Source: Nemertoderma westbladi (Eukaryota; Xenacoelomorpha; Nemertodermatida; Nemertodermatidae). Taken from it: 55,653 nucleotides of DNA. The notes beneath the pieces were generated by a model. It saw nothing but the letters and a program-made list of their open reading frames with translations. It had not been told where the DNA came from and did not search any database. Positions 33,601 to 42,400 of this stretch are shown here, one piece after another. The DNA lies in NCBI GenBank assembly GCA_032718475.1, contig JAUCBJ010001266.1:1-55653 (forward strand), given 5' to 3'. Each line of letters starts with the position of its first letter. Position 1 is the first letter of the stretch. The translations under genes and the position numbers were made by a program.

Positions 33601-36600
33601 TTTGCCAGTCATTTCCCCACTGCTTCGACCTGAAGGTTCACATGCTTGCAGTTGTCCTTCTAGCCTAGTAATTTTTTCTTCCAAGATCATTCGTTGGTGG
33701 CGTTCTATACTAAGTTCATCTTGGATATATCCATATTTCTCTTTTAAGGAACAATTCTCCTAGAAGTACTACCTAGAAGTAGGGTATATTTCGTTTTCTT
33801 TTGTAAATCGTGTATCGTTTAATAAGAAAACACAACACTTCTTACTGTACATTATGTCAACTTGCCAGGGTAGTGGTGAATTACGCGTAACGCTGTAAGG
33901 TACCACTCTGCAGCGTTGCGGCCTATAGGACGGAATGCTGCAAAGTAATGCATAACCTGGAAACAACTTAAATTTATTCCAAAATTGTAACATTACTCTA
34001 CGCCGTTAGTATTAACAGCAAGATTTAGAATTAGCACTTTACAACTTTAGTGGACATTACTGTACAATATTGTATTTGCCTGTACATTTAGTATTGTATT
34101 GCGGTGTATTATTAAGTGGTAATGTCCCATTGTCGTGACTTTACATCACGCCGTCATGGTTACCACATAAAACAATAGTTGGTATATATTATTAATTGCC
34201 CGACAGCCCAACTGTAGGCCTACTGCATTACCTATCGGTAGATGTTAATAACCAGTAGCTATAAACTATTAAAAAAAAAAGCCATAAATATTAGCTAAGA
34301 TTTTATAACATAATTTATGTCATTTTTACATTTATTTATACAGCAACTAATTTAATTTATGCAGTTTCTATCACTTATAATATATACTGTATATCTATAC
34401 AATCATTTCGTAATGTTACAATTTTGGAATGAAACTACATACATACTTGTTGCAAAGCACTTTATTCCAAAATTGTCACATTACTCAACGCCGTTAGTAT
34501 TAACAGCGAGTTGTTATTTAGCACTTTACAACTTTAGAGGTCATTACAGCATTGTATTGGCCTGTACATTCAGTATTGTATTTGGTGTTATCAGTTTAGT
34601 AATGCCCCCTTAGTGGACATTACTTAACGCCGTCATTGGTTACCACGTAAACAATAGGTGGAAATTTGCCCGATAGCCAGATAGGCCTACTGCATTACCT
34701 ACCGGTAGGCGGGGTATAGTATAGTAGGGCCTAGCTATACAGTAATATTATAACATGGCTCCAAACGCCACCATAAATATAAGAAAACTTATTTATAACA
34801 TAATTTATGTGATTTTTACATTTATTTATGCAGCAACTAATTTAATTTGTGCAATTTCTATCACTTATAATATACAGTATATACAATCATTTCCTAATGT
34901 TAAAATTTTTTGAATAAAACTACATACTGTACATACTTGTTGCAAAGTACTTTAGTGTTCTGATCTTCGTGGCTTTATTTTCACTCACTCACTAACGTTC
35001 GTTCGTGTAACAAAGCCACTCGGATCATCTATGTAAATAGTTATTAATGTTTTCTTTGCATTGCATTGACTGTTATTCTATTACTGTTACTATATATAAA
35101 TAGTTTTTTATTTAATATTTATTTTATTAAATTATCCAGATCCCTGTGATGCCGCAACGTGTCAGGCAAACAGCTTTTGCCAAAAACTCAGCGTTCTAGA
35201 ATTCGATTGTGTTTGTTTCCAAGATTACACAAAAACTGACAACGTTTGCCATCATAACAGTAAGAGAGACACAAACACAACATTAATAATTTATATTATT
35301 TGAAATTATAATAGGTATAATTTGCACATTTAAATAATAATAATAATAAAATACATGACATAATACAATTAACGAACAAAGCAACACAAAAACAGCACTG
35401 ACAATGGGAAACAACAAAGAGTTAAAATTCGTCTGCCAGCCCAACACCGCGCAGACCCGCCCCGTCACCAAATCCGAGAGCCCGCCAAGACCGACGTCCC
35501 CCTCGGAGGCAGAGGGAGTTGGACCGGAGGAGCGCGAACTGCAGCCGCCGGCGAACACCCCCCAGAACGCACGCGAGGCCCCTCTCTCTCATACCATCCC
35601 GCCTCGACACAAGTGTCTCGGCGAGATGGCGGATTAGGATCTGGGCCTCATCGCACCATACTCCATCAGTGGTGCCGACCAATGGGGTATAATTTAGGTT
35701 TACAAATTATAACTAAATTACAGTATATGTTCCAGAATATTTACGAATTAATGTCTTTTATGAGCTTCCTGCAGTCAAATCAAAACAAAGTCCAAAAAGT
35801 TTATCCGTAAACTCCAAATAGGCCTACAGTACATTTATCTAAACTCAGGACTGCACAAAAGGAATATAATAACTGGAAGCGACTGATTTTTGTAATTAAT
35901 AATTAATAATGCTTTTTTTCATTAATTATTATAGATCTTTGCGACAACGTTGTCTGTCTCGAGTTTGAAGACTGCAGTCCCTCCGTTAACAACGCAGGGA
36001 ACTCGGTTGCCAAATGCGACTGCATGGATGGCTACTACAGATCCGATCCTTTCGATCCACTATCATCCTGCATGCCCAACAGTAAGTGTTAATATTATCC
36101 AGTTACCATGTACTGGATGTCTATTCTATTACTACTGTACTGTACAGTACATACCCGGTGTAATCCGAAAATTCGAAAGTTCCTCTCTCTCTACCAGAGG
36201 CAAACCAAAACGTAAAATAATATAGGCGTAGTAACGACAGAGACCCGTTTTCATATTATCGTAGCTTAAGTGCCATAAAGGCCCTAATTTTTTGTCGGAT
36301 TTTACTTATTTAAACAATTCCACACTTTAAGACATGCTCTATCAGCTGATGAAGTACAGTATTATTGAACATTTTAACCAATGGGAAGTTATAATAATAA
36401 ATTGCGAGGTAAAGCGAAGCCCTATATACCAGCGGACAATATTTTACTGCAGAAAGGCCCTATGTAAAATTTTAACCAATGGGGAGTGATGTATTACTAT
36501 ATGTAATAACGTGAAATCCAATAATTCTATTGAACAATATTTTGCAGCAGAAACGCCCAATTGTAAGTCTCTCCATATTTTATATAGACTCTCCTGGACA

Positions 36601-36945
36601 ATTTCAATTTTTTTACTTACGGCCTTATGACACAAAGCTACGATATTATGTAATATGAATATTAATAATAAAATGCCGTTACCATTATACAGTCCATCAT
36701 ATCCAAAAAAAAATTTCAAATCAAAATTTGCGATTGAATAAAAACGCCTCAGCTAACCCATGTGAAAATTTTCTAGAAAATATTCCATATTAAAGTAAAT
36801 TCGAATAATTAATAACTTACAGACATTTGCAACACTACGGCGGACTGCAGAGACAACTCACATTGCATTCGTACTAGTCAGTCTACTTACGAGTGTCCAT
36901 GCAACCGTGCATTCAAGGAAGTTGGTGCTGTCTGCGAACCATTGT
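18570..36945 (+). CDS. multi-exon secreted/surface EGF-repeat protein gene, 3' end not in view
   Basis: Spliced gene with coding exons at 18570-18633, 19389-19535, 27269-27412, 28246-28362, 35140-35259, 35935-36081 and 36823-36945. Exon 1 gives a signal peptide; each later exon gives one six-cysteine EGF module. All exon borders obey GT/AG and all introns are phase 1, the classic 1-1 module arrangement that permits exon shuffling and duplication. Together the exons encode about 287 residues in one unbroken frame. The protein is expected in the secretory pathway, outside the cell, with EGF modules acting in protein binding. No calcium-binding EGF consensus stands out. No terminal exon is found before the window ends, and the intron after exon 7 hosts a LINE fragment and probably the 16.7-kb BEL-like element. 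Confidence 0.88.
19076..19101. repeat. end of an unnamed dispersed repeat (copy 2)
   Basis: Resembles 14351-14376 (GAGCCTTCG..TTGCCTCCG). It lies within intron 1 of the EGF gene. Confidence 0.35.
19389..19535 (+). CDS. EGF gene exon 2: EGF module 1
   Basis: After the acceptor TTATTACAG the exon encodes a module with six cysteines, from CDNIVC through YCRC to WGC; the C-x-C pair is the usual Cys4-Cys5. It ends ...GAGATAG before GTGAGT at 19536 (phase 1). The last 31 exon bases are the seed of the minisatellite that follows. Without splicing, the frame meets a stop 12 bases into the intron. Confidence 0.88.
19505..26675 (+). repeat. 41-bp minisatellite copying the exon 2 / intron 2 splice junction
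   Basis: About 170 units of 41 bp. Each contains about 30 bases matching the exon 2 end (GGGAATAACCAGTGG, then TTGTACGGAGATAG) followed by the donor GTGAGT and CATA, CAAA or CTTA. The first unit is the authentic junction, so the array arose by tandem growth of that junction. A 46-bp variant inserts CTGTA between GAGATA and GGTGAGT, and rarer forms carry TTCTGTA or CCCTA. Because 41 is not a multiple of three, and the CATA units carry TAG, the array does not extend the coding frame. Open frames on the reverse strand are by-products. Confidence 0.95.
20240..23210 (+). repeat. 1,506-bp tandem duplication inside the minisatellite
   Basis: Variant units recur in the same order with a shift of 1,506 bases (for example 20635-21209 against 22141-22715, and 21601 against 23107). 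The edges are approximate: about 20240-21705 and 21746-23210. Confidence 0.8.
26676..27268 (+). other. remainder of intron 2
   Basis: AT-rich intron. CTAACCAAAACAATA occurs twice about 70 bases apart (near 27140 and 27210). The acceptor is TTTTTTGCAG at 27268. Confidence 0.7.
27269..27412 (+). CDS. EGF gene exon 3: EGF module 2
   Basis: Begins by completing an Asp codon (G+AT), then YCSQDPNPC, STC, RCPC and GVC, giving six cysteines in EGF spacing. The donor is G|GTAAGA at 27413. It is about 7.7 kb from exon 2 because of the intron 2 array. Confidence 0.87.
27413..28245 (+). other. intron 3
   Basis: AT-rich, 833 bases, GTAAGA...TTTTTTTCCAG. No further exon or mobile element recognised. Confidence 0.7.
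28246..28362 (+). CDS. EGF gene exon 4: EGF module 3
   Basis: Asp completed at the junction, then PCENLNC, STC, VCQC and GVC: six cysteines. The acceptor TTTTTTTCCAG and donor G|GTGAGT at 28363 are both strong. This is the shortest module (117 bases). Confidence 0.87.
28391..28437 (-). other. C-rich tract, G-quadruplex potential on the minus strand
   Basis: A run of 11-12 C, a T, then seven C, and further C4-C5 runs, starting about 28 bases after the exon 4 donor. The opposite strand therefore has at least four G-runs close together. Confidence 0.6.
28438..29412 (+). other. intron 4, left part
   Basis: AT-rich. AACCCTAACCCTAA near 28739 contains two telomere-type repeats. At 28900-29150 related strings (ACCAAGTTTGGTT, ACCAAGCTTAGTTT, ACCAAACTTCAGATTCTTTC) repeat imperfectly about every 130 bases. 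Confidence 0.55.
29684..31591 (-). pseudogene. LINE reverse transcriptase part
   Basis: 635 residues primed for target-primed reverse transcription. SYRPISSIS (about 172), CQLDIESAAFDTVD (first catalytic Asp near 240), RGLKQGSLLSPVLFNLY (about 298) and SYADDFLLVSN (about 340-350) are the RT blocks in the right order. The catalytic Asp pair is intact. The frame differs from the upstream endonuclease frame, so a one-base (or equivalent) shift near 31600 splits what should be one protein. A thumb/C-terminal region follows. Confidence 0.85.
31462..33690 (-). pseudogene. LINE ORF1-like region fused to APE endonuclease
   Basis: The 742-residue frame starts with a Glu/Lys-rich coiled coil (EEKITRLEGQL). 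Next comes an RNA-binding-like segment (TTVFISGVPFEYSEDDIVDY, then VPGFWPRGITCRDW). From about 325 to 575 it is an AP-endonuclease-type domain: LCTFNTHG, LQEHW with the catalytic Glu, LILSAYAPDSG, LTDANAD, and SDHVPV with the catalytic His. The frame is lost near 31600, just before the RT, and runs on as noise to 31462. Coiled coil, RNA-binding part and endonuclease in one frame is unusual compared with two-ORF LINEs. Confidence 0.82.
33960..34955 (+). repeat. tandem duplication of about 490 bp in intron 4
   Basis: Two diverged copies, about 33960-34450 and 34451-34955. The anchors TTTATTCCAAAATTG, CGCCGTTAGTATTAACAGC, GCACTTTACAACTTTAG and GCAACTAATTTAATTT recur in order. Copies differ by substitutions and small indels, so the duplication is not recent. 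Confidence 0.8.
35140..35259 (+). CDS. EGF gene exon 5: EGF module 4
   Basis: After acceptor TTATCCAG: Asp-PCDAATC, SFC, DCVC and NVC, six cysteines in 120 bases. Donor A|GTAAGA at 35260, phase 1. The 6.8-kb intron before it carries the LINE and the 490-bp duplication. Confidence 0.86.
35324..35685 (-). mobile_element. 362-bp GC-rich retro-insertion with 10-bp target duplication
   Basis: GGTATAATTT stands on both sides (35314-35323 and 35686-35695). The insert is much more GC-rich than the intron. Read on the minus strand it ends in a (TTA)n-like tail, TTATTATTATTATTTAAAT, as in many LINE/SINE 3' ends. A minus-strand frame runs from the broken 5' edge to a stop at 35422 (HLAETLVSRRDGMRERGL...). 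That could be the C-terminus of a 5'-truncated LINE, but I do not recognise the family. A 77-codon plus-strand frame (35404-35637) is probably its shadow. Confidence 0.8.
35935..36081 (+). CDS. EGF gene exon 6: EGF module 5
   Basis: Asn completed across the junction, then LCDNVVC, DC, KCDC and SC: six cysteines, 147 bases. Acceptor TTATTATAG, donor A|GTAAGT at 36082. DNVVC echoes DNIVC of module 1, hinting at module duplication. Confidence 0.87.
36082..36822 (+). other. intron 6
   Basis: AT-rich. TTTTAACCAATGGG occurs twice (about 36374 and 36472). A pseudo-exon-like CAGCAGAAACGCCCAATTG before GTAAGT near 36545-36563 carries no EGF cysteines. Confidence 0.6.
36823..36945 (+). CDS. EGF gene exon 7: EGF module 6 (last exon seen)
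   Basis: Asn completed, then ICNTTADC, HC, ECPC and VC: six cysteines, 123 bases. Donor T|GTAAGT at 36946. The last exon base and the donor are part of a 55-bp direct repeat created by the LINE insertion that follows. No downstream exon was found. Confidence 0.86.
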
Positions 36946-36999
36946 GTAAGTCTTATTGAGTGTACTGTGTAGGCTTACAGTATTGTAAATGCATGCATA
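36945..36999 (+). repeat. 55-bp target-site duplication, left copy
   Basis: Identical to 37959-38013. It includes the exon 7 donor GTAAGT. Long duplications are produced by some non-LTR retrotransposons. Confidence 0.9.
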
Positions 37000-37958
37000 C
37001 TACTAGTATCGACATGCTGCATTGCAGCTGCATTTTTAAGAATGATGTGCCGGCTTGTCAACAAAATTGCGCCGCCACAACTCCCTATCACCTATGACAT
37101 TGGCTAGATCGTCCGCATCTTCAAGGCCAGTGTCCTTTAAGATGCGTCTCAAGAAAGTCATGGGCTGTCCACCATGCTTATGGCAGCCAAAGTACAAGAT
37201 TATGCACTGGCTGGTCCTCATGGCGAAAGCAATGACCTGCAAAGCGGAGGCGATTTTGTTCATGTGTCAAGCTTGGGGGAACCAATGAGACACCTCCAAT
37301 GTTATATAGTGTCTGGTTTGAGATGTGTGCATTGTACTTGACACAATGAACCCGGCGTAGCATTCTTGTGAATGTGCTATCCAGAGATTTGGTGTCCTCA
37401 GCAGTTAGAGCCCAGCATGGACTCCCATAGAGGAGAACTGGAACTACTGATGCTCTAAATAATCGGACCTTAAGTTTCCGATTAATTCTCGGTGACTTCC
37501 AAATCCTGGAAAGCCTATTCAAGGCTGCCCATGCTTTTCCCTTACGTATTCGAAGGTCCTCACCTGACTTCCGGATCCATGAACCCAGGTAACAGAAGTC
37601 GTCCACATGCTCAAGCATACCATCCTTTGAGCTTATGCTCATCCGATCAGAGACTTGCTGAGAACTTTCAAAGTTAAATGTCAAAATTTTGGTCTTTCTG
37701 GAGTTAATCAAAAGACCAACACTAGAAGCAGCATGTTCTAATGAGCTGAGGAGCCGTTGGGCTCCCTCTAGTGATTCTGAGAGTACTCCTAAGTCATCAG
37801 CAAAGTCTAGATCAGTTAGGTACTTGGCAGGATTTCCTCGACTTCTGGAGCCAGTAGGTGGATTTATCATCACCCCATCATCATTATGATGATCTAAGGA
37901 CATGCGTAGAACATAGTCAAACACAATTATGAACAAGAATGGTGCAAGTGTGTCTCCC
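37000..37958 (-). mobile_element. 5'-truncated LINE fragment (reverse transcriptase)
   Basis: 959 bp between two identical 55-bp repeats. The minus strand encodes the second half of an RT from the GDTLAPFLF block, through LDFADDLGVLSES (catalytic Asp pair intact), YLGSWIRKSGEDLRIRKGKAW, LLYGSPCW and LRFAGHCFRH. This C-terminal pattern is common in RTE-like LINEs of aquatic invertebrates; the clade is not certain. The 5' half of the element is missing. The coding frame is open from the truncation to 37178, ending ...QPVHNLVLWLP, and the rest is 3' tail. Confidence 0.87.
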
Positions 37959-38013
37959 TGTAAGTCTTATTGAGTGTACTGTGTAGGCTTACAGTATTGT
38001 AAATGCATGCATA
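37959..38013 (+). repeat. 55-bp target-site duplication, right copy
   Basis: Perfect copy of 36945-36999, including a second TGTAAGT donor-like site 1,014 bases downstream of the real one. Confidence 0.9.
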
Positions 38014-38250
38014 GGCCTACTGCGCAGTGAGTGTACGGTAGGCCTATATACAGTACGAACAAACATACTGCAGAGGCCGGACCAAATACAGCGCAAATTG
38101 TGGTTTTAACCATATTTGCCATGTTGGTGAAATAAATATACAGGTTAGAATATTTTTGTACAGTAGTTGTTAGAAACAACTTATCAGTAAGACTAATAAA
38201 AGGTTAGTCATAATACAGCAATAATAAACATGTTGCAATCTTAGCCAGGT

Positions 38251-38626
38251 TGTTCGCGCTTTTAGACCTTTAGCAGTTTAACCTGCCAATTTTAGTTGTC
38301 CTCTTGTTTATAAATCGACTTTAGCCTATATCAATTATTTAATGTACTGAAGTTACATCAGCCGAAGCCAGTCTGTGCGCGATCATTCACCCACAGTTAA
38401 GGGAGACTGGATTCGGATTCCTTGATAGTTATTGCAATGTAGACCTACTGTATTATTCGATTGATCGTTACTATATAATCTCTGACAATATATTTACTTT
38501 CGGGGAAATATTAACAGTTCCTTTAGGACGTGGCGCTTTAAGTATAAAACAGAGTTATGACTTATACTAATCACAACTAGATGGCCACAGAGTTTCGTAA
38601 ATAGCGCATTCTTTAGGAGATGCTTT
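38251..38626 (-). repeat. 3' LTR of the BEL-like element
   Basis: 376 bp, about 99% like 54578-54954. A purine-rich stretch on the minus strand (GTGTGAAAGATAAT) abuts it and could be the polypurine tract. Confidence 0.8.
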
Positions 38627-39492
38627 ATTATCTTTCACACTAATTCACACGACTCCACACTACTTCACACTACTGCGCACTAATCTGCCGACCGTCACTG
38701 AATTTGATCATATATAAGGAAGATCGCAACTGACACTTGTAGGGATTATGAAATAGCATTTAATTCACACAAAAACCACTATAATTTAAGTCGCAGTTGC
38801 TACCGGTAACCTGTTCCTCTTACCTTCAGTAATCAAGACGATTGGGGGTTTTATGATTATTTATCGGTATTCTCCAAATATAACAACATATCCATCAATA
38901 TAACAACAATTAATAACAGAAGTAAAATAATGCGGTGAACAGTCAGTATGTGTTACTTATGCAGTTATGAAATATTCAGTATGATATGTATGACAAGGTA
39001 GGTATGATCGGATAATAGATTTACGTTCCTATAATCAAAGCCATCTGATGTTTAGGCCAAAGTCTGAAACTTCTACACAGAAGTACAGAAGAATTCCAAG
39101 CCGGTTCTGAGGCTCAGAAAAAGGTAAACAAAGACCGTAATGCATTGCGCGGGTTTCCATAGGCCTGTGTCAGACATAAAGTGAAAATCGCTCTGATTGG
39201 CTGAGCAGAACAAAGAAGTTCCACGTCCACAAAGAATCAGCTGATAGATTTCGTTATCTGGGCTCTGATTCCTCCCTTTCACGTAGTTGGATAAATTTAG
39301 GGCTATTTTAGAGTATTCTGCGCATTGCGGGAAAAATGACTTGTTATGTCCGCAAAAGCCCCTACACTGCGCATTGCGGGAAAAATGACTTGTTATGTCC
39401 GCAAAAGCTTTTACACCGCTCCCAGAAAATGGGATTTAAGTCTATAAATATAAAAAATCACAGTTTCTAAAATATAAAAATACTCTAAACTA
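38627..39492 (-). other. 3' untranslated part of the BEL-like element
   Basis: Short CACACTA/CTCCACACTACTTCACACTA repeats lie near 38637-38680. A 49-bp exact-looking tandem pair lies at 39318-39366 and 39367-39415 (CTGCGCATTGCGGG...). No gene recognised. Confidence 0.6.
39318..39415. repeat. 49-bp tandem pair
   Basis: Two copies beginning CTGCGCATTGCGGGAAAAAT and ending in CCGCAAAAGC plus CCCCTACA or TTTTACAC. They lie just past the stop of the additional frame. Confidence 0.85.
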
Positions 39493-42400
39493 TTAGTCTT
39501 TCTTACGTGAACGGCGTTTACGAAGTTTTTTGAGACTAGCAAGAGTCCTTTTCTCTTTGGGGCGAGCCACTTTACTAGGAGGGCTATAACTCCTGGGTGA
39601 GGGGTGCAATACAATTGCATCGGAAGGTTTAGGGTTGCGGTTGGTGTATCCGCCGGTCGAGGTACCCGGTTGATCGATATCAACCTCAGTGGAACGAGGT
39701 CGAACAACCTTTAGAGCGCGTTTCAGGACAGCAGCTCTTACTGGTCAACGATGGGTCGTTTGCACGAGAGCGGTAGGCGGACCGTGAGTAGTGAGAAATT
39801 TCATCGGTTTGATGGTTCTTTCCAACTCGCGTTCTCGGGCTCTATATTCATAGGGTCGTCTATGAACTTCCTGTAGTTCTGGATGCGAGTTGATGAACAA
39901 GTCACCATATTCCGGATCTTGACGGATGAAGTTGATCAAGTTATAGGAATTAAGGTCGTTAGGATTAATATTCCTAAGATACTTGCGAACAAATTTGGTC
40001 GAAATATTCTCGCCAACATGTTTCATTAGCTCGTAGCTAGGGGTGCGAGATTTTTGCTCAACCGAAGCAAAGAGATATGGGTGAAACGCATAGACTCCTT
40101 CATAGGCATGTCCAGGGTAGTACCGATGATGTGATTCGCAATGGAGATCCGCGTTAGCTTCCCAGGCGCGAATATAGCGAAGGGCAACCATTTCATCTAC
40201 GCTTTCTAGATCTCGGTTGAAAGGGCAACCGAAACTTGTGTGTCCTTTAAACTGGCAATGATGGCATTGAGTCATAAATTGAGGGCAGACTGCAAAGATG
40301 TGTAAGTTATTGAGTCTACAATACGCACAATAGATCTCCATGGTAGGTTGATCTTTAAAGTAGGAGCAGGGTACGCTGGAGTCCACAGGGGTGAAGTGGT
40401 CTCGTGATGTGCATAATCGGCAATGTTTCCTAGAAACATAATTGACATGCTGATAATTGTATGCAGTGAGACATTGTGGACCTTGATACCATTCCAGGAC
40501 GTAGTCATTGTCACTGCTCCTGGGCGCTGTGGGTTGAATCTCCTCGGATTCTAAGCAAATTGGTTCATCTTCCAATTGCATAGCTGAGGTAGATGTAGCT
40601 GTCTCCTCAAGCGAACCCACTGTTTGAACTTCCACGACAGAATAACCTGTGGGGATTCGGGGTCTTTGTATAACAGAAGAATGCAAGTTCTGTATACAAA
40701 CGTCCTTGAAAATAGCGAATCCAGCGCTGTCTAACTTCTCAGCAGCTGAGTCTCTTAGGCTGAGCTTTGTCAGAGCGCGGTCCTTGAACTGACTATCAAC
40801 GTTACGGAGTGGAGTCAGAAAGCGCCTAAAGCATTCGAATCGGATGAATTAATTGTGTTCATCTAGCTTGGCGAGTTTGGTTCCAAGTAACAAGGGATGG
40901 GTGCGTATAGTGCAACTGCACACATCGGCTAGCCAACCGGCAAGTGCGGCGTTCTCGAAGATAGTGTATATAGCTAATGAGGGAAGGAGTGGAACACTCA
41001 CGAAGCTATAAACGACGCCAGGTGCGGTTAATGGTCTGTCGAAGTATAATCGAGAATAATGATCTCCATATACAGTACTTGTTGGTAGCTGACAGGGTTT
41101 CCAACTTTGAAATTCCATCCGTATTCTTGGAAGGCAAGATGTCCGATAGAGGTTCGTTGTACTTTATTGATTCCGCTGGATGTATTGGCATACATAGATC
41201 GGAAGAAACCTCGGCCTTCTGCCCAGGGAGCAATCACCTGGGTGTCTAGAAAAGGATATGGGATATTCTTCATGTTTCTGAAGTCATTTTGGAGATCTCC
41301 ATAGACAGCTGAGCCGATTTTAATGATTCTTTCGTTAAACAGCATCTCGAGCACTGGCTGGGGTAACATCGATCCATCTATACCCATGGCCGGTTTGCGC
41401 TCGGTATCGGTGATGTAACGCTGCGCGAGTTCGAATTGTCCATGTCGGAGTTTCCTTTGGATCTCGGTGAGAGTCTCAAAAGAATAATCGATCACGTCGG
41501 AACACGCTCGAGTAAACACATGGGTAGAACCAGCTAGTCCACGTATGTGTATAATTCGCGTAGTTACCAGTTCTCCAACCGGAACGCTACCTTCGTTATC
41601 GTAAGTGACAACTCCATACATTTCGATAATGTTAAGAGTTTCGTTCCACTCTTTGGTGGCGTTTTCTATGGTCATACCCACTGGATGCCATAATGTGGCG
41701 TGTTTGCTCGCGTTAGGTAGATCGCTATACTTCAGATAATGTGTAGTATACGTCTCTACATCTCCATATCGCTGTATTCTCTCTTCCTCGAATAATACGT
41801 CGAGATTCCAATGGACTAATCGAGTTTTAATAAATCCATCGAGATTATACGGGGGAATTATATCTTTTTCTATTCTTGAAACATTATACGGTTTCCTGAA
41901 TGAGTTTACTTTGACCAATTGATCTAGATGTTTCTGTAATTGTTCGAGTTCAACAAGATCTAGGGGGTTTATCAGTGGCAGAAACCTTAAACTGTGCGTA
42001 GGATCTTCAGGTTTCACCATATAATATTGAGTTAGATTGACATAATAAGATCCCATAAAATGAGTTCGGTAAAGGTCTAGCGCGTAGGTTGACCTCGTGT
42101 ACCATAAGACGGACAAGATCCGCTCGATTGTCCGGAGGTTCAACGAGTATACCATCGACACGAGCGGCCTCGATTGGCGGACGTTGTAACATAGGAGCGT
42201 CAGCGATAAGATCTCTAGATCTTAGGTTGATATCAACCGGTTGGGGTTGTACCGTGGTGAAGAGTTTGTCTCCGAAATGGGGAACAATTGAAGGATGAAT
42301 AATGGTTTTGGAATAGAGATCAGTCATAAGGATTTGAGCTTCTGGCTGGGCTAAAGCAGCTTCTTCTCTCTCGTCCATTTCGATATGCTTCTCCTTGAAC

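Larger units (their letters stand above)
29413..33765 (-). mobile_element. non-LTR retrotransposon (LINE) with APE endonuclease and RT
   Basis: About 4.35 kb, opposite in direction to the host gene. It carries a coiled-coil and ORF1-like part, an APE-type endonuclease and a reverse transcriptase, then a 3' part ending in A/T-rich GAATTAAATGAATTAAATTA next to a poly-A-like run. The 5' end is probably truncated, because the frame is open back to 33765 with more coiled coil. The APE plus YADD-type RT layout fits the Jockey/CR1/L2 group of LINEs, but I do not assign a clade. No target duplication was found by eye. Confidence 0.85.

Noticed and set aside
35404-35637. 77-codon plus-strand frame in intron 5
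   Set aside because: It lies inside the GC-rich retro-insertion, opposite to its tail, and has no splice links to the EGF exons.
36545-36563. Possible micro-exon before GTAAGT in intron 6
   Set aside because: No cysteine module, and the neighbouring exons already join cleanly in phase 1.
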